A stretch of 64,000 nucleotides of DNA from Campylorhamphus procurvoides (Eukaryota; Chordata; Aves; Passeriformes; Dendrocolaptidae), in NCBI GenBank assembly GCA_013396655.1, contig WBMV01000272.1, positions 372,001 to 436,000 of the forward strand, in the 5' to 3' direction. The notes beneath the pieces are model-generated. The model was not told the DNA's origin. It worked only from the letters and a program-made list of their open reading frames with translations, and ran no database searches. The position numbers were made by a program, and so were the translations under genes. Positions 47,041 to 58,805 of this stretch are shown one piece after another (the stretch's first letter is position 1; every line of letters begins with the position of its first letter).

Positions 47041-49871
47041 CAGAATTAAAGGAATTCTTTCATACCTTGGAGAAATTAATTGCCCACACAGATGATGCCA
47101 ATATATCAGGCCTTCCTACAAAAAATATAGTAACATTTTTTTTCATTATATACGTGTTCATGGAACTTTCTTCAAAAAGTCAGTCATCTGAAATGCATGG
47201 TCTTCATATGCATTAAGATGAGAAACTGCCCATACTGAGTTGAAATAGAAGTGCTTAACTATGGAGTAGTCAATATAGCTTCTCTGCAACCCTATATCTT
47301 CTGCATATAGTGACATATTCCTCTCCATTTTATTGAATAAGTGATGTTTGAAAAACAAATCTGTTGTTTGAAGAAACTCAGTAAGATTTTTTTTAAACGG
47401 AGCCTGCTATTACAAAACGAGTAGAAAGTATAAACAGATTTGCTCCATAAGTAAAACAAACAAGATGGGAAAAATTGTTCAAAAAGTTCTTGACCTAGTT
47501 ATCAGTGGTGTTATTAGGTTTCATCACTAAACAGGGAGACAGAAAGGTATTTTGTGTACATATCACAGTCTGAATAGTGAAAGTAATAGATATATTTAGA
47601 CATATTCTTAGTGTCTGAAATGCCTTTCTTTCAAGTTCACAGGACCAAAATCCTCTTTCTACCAAAATATTGATGGAGTTATGTATTCTCTTCAGCCATT
47701 TAAGATGAACATGTGTGTGTACTCTGTGCCTGTTGAAACTCTTAATTAAATCCCATGGGCACATCGGCAAGGCTGCAGAACATCCATGCTGCTGTTGCTG
47801 CGGTAGTTCTGACTGGCAAGGCCATGTCTCCGCTCCCTGGACACCACACATATACACACATCAATTACTTAGACTCAGTTCTTAACAAAGGTAGATGAGG
47901 AAAAAGCCTTTACTGCTACATTTCATGTTTGAGCACAGTATCCATTCTGCAAACAGACAAATTCAAAAAAATCCTAAAAATGGCCAGGAGCCAGCTGGGA
48001 TAAAGTAAAAATTCATGGGTTTCCACCTGGTAGTGCTGCTTAACAGGCTTAACTGAGGGCAGCTACTTCCATGGATAAACATTTGATGTGAGAGCTTCAA
48101 TTTGTGGTTCTGGCAGCAGTTATTCTTGCCTGTAGTTAATTAGTCCATCTACGGAGGGTGTGATAACCTGCTGATACAAATCAGTGGCTTCAGAGCACAT
48201 TCTGGAGGCCCTAACCTTAGTTCCCCTGTACCTGACTTTAATCACATATGGTGTGGTCATCTGCGCACTGCAATCATCCAGCTGCAGATAACTAGGGGAG
48301 TTTTCTATTCAGGCTGGGGGAAACCTGTGTTCAAACTGCAGGAAGTTCCTCATGACTTGTTACAGGAATTGATAGCCGTTTATCTAAAAGGTGGGTGAAC
48401 AAGTGTTAAGCAAAAGGGATTTCAGGTGTAACTGGTTTAAATTGGAATGTCTGCCTGCTTGATTACCAGGAAAGCTGATGCTCTGCCTTGTGGGTATGCG
48501 CTTCAGGGGTGTTATGGACTAAAAAACAGGACAGCTGCTGTGTTATTGCATTGTTTCGCTGTGGTGGCTACAGTTTATTTTCAGCAGATATTGATCAACA
48601 GTTCATTATTTACCATTATCTGTCTCTCTATGCTGCTTTCCTCTTGAAAAAAGTATAATTTAATGGGTACAACTATAGTGAGAAATGGGACAGTAAGAGC
48701 AGCTAAAACCAGTTTTGCTGGTTTTGCTTTCCTTCTTCAGTTCTTGATCAATAGGCAAAGCTTTCCTAGGCACCAAAAACTTCTCAAGCTCTGGATTTGG
48801 ATTTGACTTAAACCCTTGCATGCTATTGACCTTCAGTAAAGCTGAGATTCCCAAATGCTGGTTTTGTAGCACTTCAATGCCTAGATTGGTCAGCAGGCTT
48901 TGAATGTGTCACCCAGGATGCTTTCTGTTGCATAGTCCCTTCAAACTTGAGAGCGGTAAAAGCACAAAGAAACATGTGAGACAAGACTTGAAGAGATTCC
49001 TGGCCCTTACTTTGCTTTAGCTGTGAGTTTTCTCCTACTTCCCTTTACTTTTGTTTCTGTCTTCCTTTAAAAAGAAAAACCAAACAAAACAGTAAAGTCA
49101 TAATTGGTGAATTTTTTAGTTCCCAAGGAAGGGGGAGTCGGGTGAAGAAACCTTGTAGAAACAGCCTTAAGCGAAGAGTCTACATTGATGAGCAAAAATT
49201 CAAATCCCTCAGATTATATTTATCTCCAAAGAACTATAGCAGGCTTGAAATAATTCCTGTCTTGCCTTGACCTTGGCAGGTTTCCAGTAAAAAAGCTACA
49301 CAATCTGGAGAGCTTTAATGCAGGTCATGTAGGAATAATTCAGAGACTCTATTTAAGGAACATGTGCCTCATCCACTTATTCCTAAGAGACGCAAGGATA
49401 AAAAGTTAGTCTGCTAAAGAGAAAGAATAGCAGAGAAAGCGTGATAGGGGGGAACATACTAGGGCTTTCAGGGAAAAATACATTGCATGAAATTCGAACA
49501 GGTAGTAATTTTTTTTCTTTTTATAGAAAACTACTTGAAGTAGCAGAAAGTAGTTGTTTATTAATTTCAAAGATGACTGCTGTTCTTTCTGATTGGGAAA
49601 CAAAATTTCCTTCTAAGAGAATAAAGATTCCAGTCTTTTTACATGTATAAAAATTGAGACCAATTGCTCCACAGGAAATAGCCACACCAGGTTTACACCA
49701 CCATATATAGGATTGGATCTGTTTTATTTTCTTCCTTGCCTGAAACTGCTAAGGAGCAGTGAATACTGACTCTAATCTTTTCTGTTAAGTGGTGTTAAAG
49801 AAGAGTAGTTGCAGCCATTACTGGATTAGGACAAGGATAACATTGGTAAAAGCGGCTGGAGGTCAGACCAG
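47041..49871. other. unique non-coding stretch, no gene seen
   Basis: Contains a 120-codon minus-strand open frame (47495-47857) with no known motif and the candidate regulatory block at 48115-48420. No RNA gene or repeat family was recognised. Confidence 0.5.
48115..48420. promoter_or_regulatory. candidate conserved non-coding element, mixed site cluster
   Basis: Non-repetitive sequence carrying TTAATTAG (48136-48143), an E-box CATATG (48245-48250), an E-box CAGCTG (48279-48284) and AGATAA (48286-48291), the last two only 1 bp apart. Several TGATAAC/GATAAC-like words also occur. The mix suggests a tissue-specific enhancer, but this is inference from motifs. Confidence 0.25.
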
Positions 49872-50060
49872 GCACCTTATAGCACCATTCAGTACCTGAA
49901 GAGGGCCTACAAGAAGCCTGGAGAGGGACTTTTGACAAGGGCACATAGTGACAGGATAAGGAAGAATGGCTTTAAATTGAAGTAGAGTTATTTTAGATTA
50001 GGTATTAGGAAGAAATTCTTTACTGTGAGGGTGCTGAGGCACCAGGACACTAGGACAAGT
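49872..50060 (+). mobile_element. CR1 LINE 3' region fragment
   Basis: The plus strand reads through the usual CR1 order: CACCTTATAGCACC, 'CAGTACCTGAAGAGGGCCTA', GGAGAGGGACTTTTGACAAG, 'GGCACATAGTGACAGGATAA', 'TATTAGGAAGAAATTCTTTA' and CTGTGAGGGTGCTGAGGCAC. This is the part just upstream of what survives at 12786-12978. After about 50060 the similarity stops. A CATTCTGTGAT at 50085-50095 may be the 3' terminus left after an internal deletion. Confidence 0.9.
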
Positions 50061-50097
50061 ATGGCAACTACCTGCACTTGAGAGCATTCTGTGATCC

Positions 50098-51969
50098 AAA
50101 CACTATTCTAGCAATAAGGTAGGCAAAAGAGCCAAGCACAGCCAGCAAGGAAAGGAACACTTTTAGATGTCACTTAATGCAGCGCCTTTATTTTGAGATA
50201 CAAAGGATTTACCTGAAGGCACTGTAAAACCCATTCAACAGTATTGCTGCTGTCACCTAATCTGAATCATCCCAGCCATCAGTGACTCTGTCCTGTAACT
50301 GGTACTTAACAGGCTGGAAAAATCAAGGATGCATTGGGAGGTTTATTTTCCCTTTTCTTCAAGTTCATGCAGAACACAAACCACAGTTTTTCATCTTACT
50401 TCCAGTTGCTGCTCTGTGTGTTTCTGGCAGACAAGAGCAAGTCCTACTAAATATATTATTTGTATAACATATTTTTTTTCCTGAATATATTTCATGGCAA
50501 ATAGTGACTGGATTTTTTGGTGTTCTTTCTAATTTAGTCACTTATTATGCATGTATACTTTTTTGCAGACATGCATTGGAATGTGCACACATTTGTGACA
50601 AATTTTCAAGTCTGAGATGTTTAAGCAGAGATACCATTATGAAGATGCAGTTGTTAATTAGACCATCTTTATACAATTGTTTGAGGTATTTTTATTTCTG
50701 TTGTAACCAAATAAACACATTTCTTAGAACAATAAAAAAAAAGTTCAGAATGTACACAAAATTTTACTGTATGTATTTTGTTTCTAAATGCTTTATATGC
50801 ACCATGGTTAAATATTGTGGTTAAGAATATTTTGTGCCTGACTGGGTTAAAGCTGGGTTACAGTCTGTTAGCCTGATGGATATCATGCTCCAAGGTTAGT
50901 GTCTGGAAACAATTGGTGTAAGTTTATGCAGTGCCCAAGGGTGACAGTTCAAAATTTCTTAGAAAAACAGCAAATTCATCTTCCTAAAGTGTACTCTTTA
51001 GCTTGAGTCACCTTGTCAACCAGGTGACAGAAGACGAAAATTCACTGGTGTTCAGCTCCTTGTCCAACAAAATCACTGTCTTTGTTCTTTCAGAGTTCAC
51101 AGAAAACAGGCTATGTCTTTTTTGCAAACCTCTGCAATCCTACATGGTCAAAAGTAGTAACATCTTGCTCTTTAAAAATCAGTGAGATTCTGCCATATCT
51201 GCCTGTTCTCAGGCAGGGAGAGCATTGGAGGAAAGGAAAACTGTTATTAATCCATATTAATGGTGAGGGGAAATTAAATGTAAAACAGAAGGTATTTAAC
51301 AATGGTGGAAAAACTGAAAAACTTTAGAACTGTAGACACAGAGAAAACCTAATTGGAGGGGTGGAACTATAGCTAACCTTTTTTACTGACCTTTCAGCTC
51401 AGTTTTTCTGTTGGAGAATGACACAATTTTTAAGCAGCCTTGTGAAAGAGAACAACTGTTTTATAAAACAGTCAGAACCTGTGGGTTCTATAACCTCAAG
51501 TTCAAATTGAGAAGTACTTGGAAAAGTGTTTGCTACATCTGGCAGAAAGTATTTTACTTCAGCTTTGTCTGACTTCAGTTTTGTCTGTTTTCTTAACTTG
51601 GTGTTCACCTTTTTATGTGGAGGGGAGAGGGGGAGGAAGGATGCACCCCCAGCAATTTCAGCAGCAAAACAATATTTTTCTGTCACATCTGACATTTTTT
51701 GCAGAGGGCACAAAAAAGGTGAGCATTCTAAGAAAAATAGTGTACAGAACTGTACAGGAAAAGGGTGATTCGATATGTCTCAGATATTCTTGAGACAAAA
51801 ACGCATAGTAACTTAAGATGCTCTTTTTGCAAGGTGCCAGTTTAAGAATGAGATGATCCTTTGTCAGGGAGATTGTTGAGATTTTCTTGAACAAAATTGT
51901 GAACTAACATCTGCTTGTTTATTGAAAGACAGACACATCTCTTGTATGAATCCATTATGAATGATAATG
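50098..51969. other. unique non-coding stretch, no gene seen
   Basis: AT-rich. Open frames up to 106 codons carry no recognisable motif. A purine-rich run GGAGGGGAGAGGGGGAGGAA lies near 51619-51638. No repeat family identified. Confidence 0.5.
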
Positions 51970-51973
51970 GATA
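51970..51973. repeat. target-site duplication, left copy (GATA)
   Basis: GATA directly before the LTR terminus and again at 52465-52468. A 4-bp duplication is typical of gammaretrovirus-like (ERV1, class I) integration. Four bases alone could match by chance, but the paired 10-bp inverted repeats fix the ends. Confidence 0.75.
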
Positions 51974-52039
51974 TGATGCCTAAAATCCTGGAAGATAGGC
52001 ACTCAGACAAAACATTAATGGAGAAAGATAGACAATACC

Positions 52040-52045
52040 TTTATT
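52040..52045 (-). terminator. LTR polyadenylation signal AATAAA
   Basis: AATAAA on the minus strand inside the solo LTR, about 110 bp after the TATA box and right after the R-region hairpin at 52054-52070. Spacing is normal for a gammaretrovirus-like R. Confidence 0.75.
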
Positions 52046-52155
52046 GGGAGATCGGAGGCTTCGGGCCTCCGCTGGGCCCACCAAACACGCGTGGATTCAA
52101 CGAGGGTCCCCACATCCGAAATCCCCGAAGAACCCAGCCCTCAGTAGGGTTACAA

Positions 52156-52164
52156 CTTTTATAC
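52156..52164 (-). promoter_or_regulatory. LTR TATA box
   Basis: GTATAAAAG on the minus strand within U3 of the 51974-52464 LTR. It would start transcripts near 52130, in the G-rich R region. Confidence 0.75.
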
Positions 52165-52468
52165 CCTTCTAAACAATTAACATATCCATAACCAATCATT
52201 ATTTCTAATTTCCCTGGTGGTCCACCCCTCAGGGTCCTGGGCCATGCCCCCTGGACCACCTCCAACGGTTTCTGGGCTCTTCTATTGTTTTGACTTCAAG
52301 TTATCTTGCAGGTGGCTCTGAAAAACACCACGACCTTCAGAGAACCCAAGAATATGTGAGAAAACCCCTTTAGTAACTCCAAACACCTCTTAATATGTGA
52401 GCAAGAAACCTATACCTCTAAAATTCCAAAAATCCACAAAATTCACCCCAAACCTTAGGCATCAGATA

Positions 52469-55400
52469 TGTGGGATAAATTACTTCACAAATTTTAGAAG
52501 GGCAACTCTATTCATCTGGATGAAAATTCAGCCTTGTGTGAAGCCAGAATATAAAATTATCATTCTAGGAAAAGTCAGTAGCAATAGGATATTTCATTCT
52601 TTCCATTGCAAGAGATTTTTTTCTGACTAATAAATCCCAAGTTAATTTCAACTGTGTAGCAGTGAGAGTTACAAACTTATACTAGAAAGTTAAAGCATTA
52701 GAATGTGGATTTGCCAGGTAATCAAAACAGTTCTTTATGGTTTACACAAAATCAATGAAAGATACTTTAAAAAGCAGTCAGCAGTTTTAGTTTCAGTAAC
52801 TTGCTGGCTGTGACTCCATACATATATATTGGCTGCAACATTTAAGCACTGAGAAGCTTAAATGAGTATTTGCCATAGGCAGTATGGAGAAGCCATGTAC
52901 TGCAGACTACATTGGCATGGTGGTCTTCGCATGCCATGGTAAAACTGAATCAGAAATTCCCTTCTAATGGCCTTGTAGACAAGCTAACCCCTCTTCTTTG
53001 GCTGAGAGGCATGTAAATTTGCCCTCCCTATATATGTTTCTATATCTAGAGTGCATGTACAAGAATAATCATATGTGAAATTAAAATGTAGCTCTGTAAA
53101 GGTGTCTATGAGCCTGAATTCCCTGGTTTATGGTAAACAGAGTGTGGAAAAGACTTGGAGATTGAATCTCCCACTTCTGTGTGAAAATGGTGAAGCTTGA
53201 AACTCATTGTGGGAAATCTCTTCCTTCAGGGTAAGCGGGTCCCAGAAGTGTGTCCATGTAATAATAAATAAAAAGCCTATTCAGTTTTCTATCTTCATAT
53301 AATCTCTTGTTGTAATGTAGCCAGAGATAGTTGCACTGAAAAACAAACAAACAAACCAACAAAAAAACCCCAAAAACCTGTGACAAAGGAGCAGTTTGTT
53401 TCCATCTCCTTCACAGCACTTGCTTCTGACCCATTTGCAGTACAGAGCATTAGAAGCAAGCAAAAAAAGTCAGTGCAAAATGAACAGCTGCACTGTTGTC
53501 ACAAGATTATAAACAGTCACAAGAAACATCCCTGGAACTCCTTGGAGCTGACCTGGGTTGAGGAGCAGTTAAAGAGGGTAGGATTTTTTTTTATATTTAG
53601 GGGAAGGGGTTTTAGTAGCCTGAATTGTTTTTCAATCCATTACAAGTGTTACTGAAGTCTCCTGTCACTCAAGGGGATTAGGAAGCAAATATTTATCTCT
53701 GTTGTTTCCATTTCTTTAGTTTGCATTTGACTGAACTTTGTATATTGCCAATTTCACAGCTGGTGAGTACCCACTGTGGGAACAGGGAACAAAGATAATT
53801 GTGATTCCAGTTGTCACAGTTCTTTTCCTGTGAAGGTCTGAGATGATGAAGTTACTTCTTGCCCCTTGGTATATGCTGGGGCCAGCACATTAAAGAGCCA
53901 TTGTGATTCCCACCGCTGGCTTCTATAGTTGCATTTTGAGTTTTCCTCAGGCCTTCCCACTAGGAATATCTGCCCTATGCTCATGCATATATGAAAGCAA
54001 CAGCAGGTAACAAAAACAATAGAAGAAGGAGGGGAAAAAATCTCTGTGGACTTTCCTAGTAAGATGGTTAACATCAGCACTCCTTCTTTGGCTTCTCTTC
54101 TTTGAGAAAGCTGGATGACTATTTTATTCCAACCCAGCAAAACATGTTTCACACAGACTTAACTCTTGATGCTGGCATAACTCAGTGGAAATCAGACTAC
54201 TCATATGAGGACACTCTTGTAGAAAATAGCTTAGACATATCTTTGTGTCAAACCTAAGGCAGGCTTCGCAACCAGACAAATCCTATTTGAGATTCTCAAA
54301 GCCTTGTAGACAGTCACAATAGGAACCGCTCAAATGTCGTTTACCGCTCAAATGTCGTTTAGCATCAGTAAAAGTGCTGTTCTCTTGGAATGAAAACAGG
54401 AAACAGGAGATTCTCTACATGAATTAAAAGTGCTAATAAATAACATATTTGTGGGATATTGCAAGGGCAAAGAGGGAGAATGAGTCACTTCCCTTTTACA
54501 GCAATTATTATAAGGAAAGAGGCTTTTATTTTTTTTCTTTCTTATTTTTTTAGAGTCTGCACTTCATATAAAGAATCTAAACCTGCCTGTGTGCAAAGGT
54601 TAAGCTAGATGTTGCTGGAAGTTTTGGAAGGATTTTGACTGAAAAAGCAAAAATCTCAGCTAGTTCTGTGAAGCGTTTTATCTGGAATCTCCTGGAGGAC
54701 TACTGAATGCTTAGTATTCCTGCCACCTCATCCAAGCCCATCTAACATTCAAACTAAGCTCCATTAATCAACAAGGAATTACATTATTTTATTCAAACCC
54801 CAGAATACTGAGAACAAGGAAATCAATTGTATATCTGAAGTGTATGTAATACAAAATAAAAAAAATACTTTTAAAAAAATTAAAATAAATATATGTCTAT
54901 GACAGGCAGTTATAGACATACAGCTGATGTCCTTCTCCACCAATGTGCACTGCCTGATTTCACTGGAGCTATTAGTTAGAGAGAGAAGCAGGTTTTCGAT
55001 ATATCACCATATCTTAGAGTGTGGTAAATTGAGGCAGCTCTGTTGAAGTCAGGCACTGCAGAGCTGCAAGGTGAGACAGCAGTTTCCTGCCACCTGCATG
55101 ATTAAGAGAGGGCCATGCTCTGAGTGTTGAAGTCCTAATCTAACACTACCCTCAGCAGAGGCAGTGGCATATGTGGAAGCCATGGAATTTCTGGAACAGA
55201 AATACTCAACTGGTAATTACTATCTTGCTGACCCTCCTAAGGTGCTATGGCTGTGCAGAAATGTAAACAAAACATTTGAACATGTTGAAGTTTGCTTCAT
55301 GCTACAATCAATATAGCAAATATAGAGCTTGATTCTGCTGCCCATTAATTGGGGTTTCTAGTCGTTTTAAAGGGAAAACAAACATACACTTTTACAAAAT

Positions 55401-56599
55401 TATGTCTGAGTGACTTGCTGGAAATTGTTTTTATTCAGGTGTGATTAAAAAAATTTCAAGGGTAATAAAATAACGTGTATTGATAGAAGTTTGAGTAAAG
55501 TGCATTCGAGACCAAATAAGATTTATCTATTAATTAATGTGATTGAGACAGGTTTAGGAAGTGAACAATCTGTAAAATAAGATATTAAATAAAATATGGA
55601 AATATATTGATGAGAGAAATTCTTTAGACAATTTGACAGCAAGGTTTCCTGTATATGAATTCATTATGTTTCTCTCTGAATATCTTCAGGTAAAAAGGCA
55701 AATTAATTTTTAGCAATTAATAAAAGCTAGCTCTCCTCATTTTCTACTTAACTAAACTTTTGACTTTATGTAACAGTGGTAATGTGGCTGTTCAAAATTA
55801 AGCTCAAGGATACAACTATAATTTAGCTCAATTGAAGAGTAATATAAATATGGCAATCACAAAACTTTGTTGATGCCACATTATTAAAACTATTATGTAT
55901 CTCAGTGCATAAGAAAGCACAAAGAAGATGGTGAAATCTTGCTCAAATCCTGTATATTTGTTTAGGTTGAAAAGAAAAGGTTGAAAAAAATCTTTTTTCC
56001 TTTTCACTCAAATACTGTAGAAATAATATATTTCTTTAAGCAAGATGCTATTGAAATTAAGCTAAGAAGCTAGATGTATTCCTTCTCACAGTATCCTCTT
56101 TAATGCAATTGCTTCACTCCTACAGGGTGGAGGAAAAAATAAATGTCAGTATGTTATGTCTGAGATGTGCTGTATATACATTTTCTGAGAGCTGCAATCC
56201 ATGACAGCATCCTGTGTATACACAGCACTGAAACAGAGAGAAGTCATGCAAACCCAGTGGCCAGGTACTCTACGTGGCATCTGCTGGGACTATGGCCATA
56301 AAGAGCAAACATGCTTCTATGTGGCTTGGCATCTGATTAAACCAAGAATTTAGAAACCACCTCAAAATCCTGATGAGCTCGTGGACTGTGTCAAACAAAT
56401 ACTACCCAAGCGCAGTGTAAGTGCCCCTCCAACTGATCCCCAGACTCATACCCATATTTGCTTCTATGATGTCACTGAACAGTAAAAATTGACAGCTCTT
56501 TGTAAATGAATAATGACAATACTCTAAAGGCTTTCCTAAAGTCAGCTACCACTGTAAAATAATATAGTTCTGGAAGACCTGGAAAACACGTTCAGATGT
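52469..56599. other. unique non-coding stretch, no gene seen
   Basis: AT-rich with a (CAAA)n-like run near 53340-53372, the 18-bp tandem repeat at 54325-54360 and an A-rich run near 54851-54893. No exon, RNA gene or diagnosable repeat. Confidence 0.5.
54325..54360. repeat. perfect 18-bp tandem duplication
   Basis: The unit ACCGCTCAAATGTCGTTT occurs twice without change (54325-54342, 54343-54360). It keeps two CpG dinucleotides per copy, rare in the surrounding DNA. Identity implies a recent slippage event or a copying artefact. Confidence 0.95.
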
Positions 56600-56890
56600 A
56601 GAGAGCTCAACCTAGCAAAGGGAAAATTGAAAGGTGATTTGATCGCAGTTTATAGATATTTGCAAGGGGAGAAGATCTCTCGACTGCACTTTGGTTTAGC
56701 AGATAAGCTGAAAGTTGGATAAAATGAAAATGAGAGAAACTTAGAATGAAAACATATGAAAACATTTTTCTCACTAGTCTAGTATTGTAACAGATTTTGA
56801 GATATGTGACTGATCACCCTGGAAATGAATTCTTTAAATCTAAATTGTCTAATTCCCTATGAGACGTGAAGTCTTTCAAGTGCATTGCCA
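56600..56890 (+). mobile_element. ancient CR1 LINE relic, 3' portion
   Basis: The order of short matches follows the old amniote CR1 3' region: GAGAGCTCAACCTAGCAAAG, 'GGTGATTTGATCGCAGTTTA', TAGATATTTGCAAGGGGA, then AGCAGATAAGCTGAAAG, 'ACATTTTTCTCACTAGTCTA' and 'CTGGAAATGAATTCTTTAAA'. Each part carries many substitutions and small gaps. The coding frame of ORF2 is broken throughout. It is probably of similar age to the relic at 43836-44060, though not necessarily part of the same insertion. Confidence 0.6.
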
Positions 56891-58805
56891 TTAGGCAATA
56901 TGCAGGATGCATTCAGAGGAATTTTATGCCATGTCTTCACAAGCTTTAAACCGAGTGATCATAATGTTTCTCTCTGGCACTAATATCTATAAATGGAATC
57001 GCTGCCCTGATGAAGTCAACCACAATTTTCACCATGCTTTCTGTTGGGGTAAGACTTATTTCACAAACACATAAATGTTTGCTGTTTGTGCTCTTCGCTC
57101 AAACTGCTTACTATTGCCTTACTATATTTGGTGATTGCTTATCTCCCGAATCACAAAGTGATGCTGGTGATGCCTCTTAACCACTACAGAAGCTGATTGC
57201 TTGTATGTGCTACCTATTACAACTCATTCCTTTTACAATGTTCACCCTCCTCCTCTCACTCACTCAGGATATACGTCAAGACAGTGGTGAACATAGAGTG
57301 GTTCACTGGACCTCATATAAATAGTTTGTAATGGAATAAATTTTATCTCCAAACTTTTGAAATTGCAGTAGTCTTAAAAATGAAGTATGCTGATTAGGTT
57401 TACTGACTTTCTGGTAGGTTCACTTGACATCCTGTTAAATCTCTGAGATTAGCACTTCCCACAAGCTGGTTTGCTCTTGACTTTTATCTCACAGTTCATG
57501 TCATTTGCTGTCCTGTGAAGTTTTGAAGGAGCTTTTACAGAACAGAGTAGTCCTTCAGAGCAAAAGGCTTGAAATAATAGACCAAAACATGTACCTTTGT
57601 AGGTGCTAGGTAGGAAAAATGTGAAAGAAATTAAAAAATATAGGGTACTTGTGAATGGAATACTTTCTACCAGTAAGACTATTATTACTAACAATTAGAT
57701 TAACAAAGCTATTGACTGATTACTTAACAGGTCTGGTTTTTTTCTGCCGCTGATAACCAGGTACATGATGGATGAGGGAGGCATGCACAAAGCACAATAC
57801 ATCATTAATCTTTGGGTCTAATGGGGTTATTAGTACTGTGTCAGCAAATCAAACTCACACATCCATCTGCCTATCAGAACAAATTACATGCTCTACAGCA
57901 CTCAAGAGACAGAAAACTGATACCAACTGATAGGCCATCAGGACATCTTTAAAATCTGGCATAATTCTCACACTGCCATTTAAGTTATGTTAGTCTGCAG
58001 ATTTATTTCTTCAGGGATTTGTGACAACTAGAGTTGAAAAATTAACAATTCCTTAGAAACATGCAGTCCATTCTCTACTAGAAAAATAAAAGTTATTTTG
58101 AGGAAAAATAATTCTTAGAGGAAGTTTTTGCAGAGCTATAAAGAGATCTACCACAGACATGCAATACATCCAGTATGAATTCAATGTCTTGAATTATGGA
58201 AGCAATAATTATAGGGTAAACAAAGAGAAGAAGCCTATATATTTCACAAGTCCTGTGTTTTTCTGTGTGTAAGTCATAGAGGTGATTATTACACTTAACA
58301 GGAAACCCTACCATGTGTTAATTAGATATTTTACATTCATTTCTGTTCAATATGACATGTAAAATAATGTGTTATCTTCTTTGGGATTCAAAATACTGTT
58401 GTTATACCAGAAATGTACATGGTCAATGCAGCTTGTGCATGTACTTAGGAGAGATGAGGTATGAATTTAAAGTGCAAGACAACACATGAATGCTTGAGCT
58501 AGTCTACAGTGTTAATAGTGGTCCCTGGGCAGAGCGCCATAACTTGTAATCATTTTGCTTCCAGTTAAACAAGCTGGCTTAAGCTGGGCCTGTGAGTGGT
58601 AACTCACATTTTCACAGATGACACTGCAATGTGCCACATGCTTTAAATGGAAACCACTAGATGTTGGAAAGGTAAGAGGAAATAGGATGCTAGGTGAGAC
58701 ACAAGGCAACCACAGTTTATAGTATATAATATCCTGACAAATCCCACCAATATTCATTTCCATGTTTCTTTATTGTGCATATCACATTAAAGATATGCAG
58801 AAATG
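56891..58805. other. unique non-coding stretch, no gene seen
   Basis: No gene or repeat was recognised. The part around 57780-58020 is non-repetitive with a balanced base mix and could be conserved, but no specific motif cluster supports a call. Confidence 0.45.

Larger units (their letters stand above)
51974..52464 (-). mobile_element. solo LTR, 491 bp, class I-like, minus strand
   Basis: The block is bounded by perfect 10-bp inverted repeats TGATGCCTAA and TTAGGCATCA, with TG/CA ends and a 4-bp GATA duplication. Read on the minus strand, U3 runs from 52464 and a GTATAAAAG TATA box lies at 52164-52156. R begins in the G-rich section that follows and contains a hairpin with stem GGAGGC/GCCTCC (52054-52070). 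The polyadenylation hexamer AATAAA lies at 52045-52040. U5 ends at 51974. R is unusually G+C-rich with several CpG (CACGCG and others around 52070-52130), while the rest is AT-rich. No primer-binding site or proviral coding sequence adjoins. Intact ends point to a fairly recent insertion. Class I is inferred from the 4-bp duplication only. Confidence 0.92.

Noticed and set aside
53204..53463. Overlapping minus-strand frames with a VCLFVFQ/FVCLFF-type segment
   Set aside because: The hydrophobic part is a (CAAA)n-like simple repeat read in reverse.
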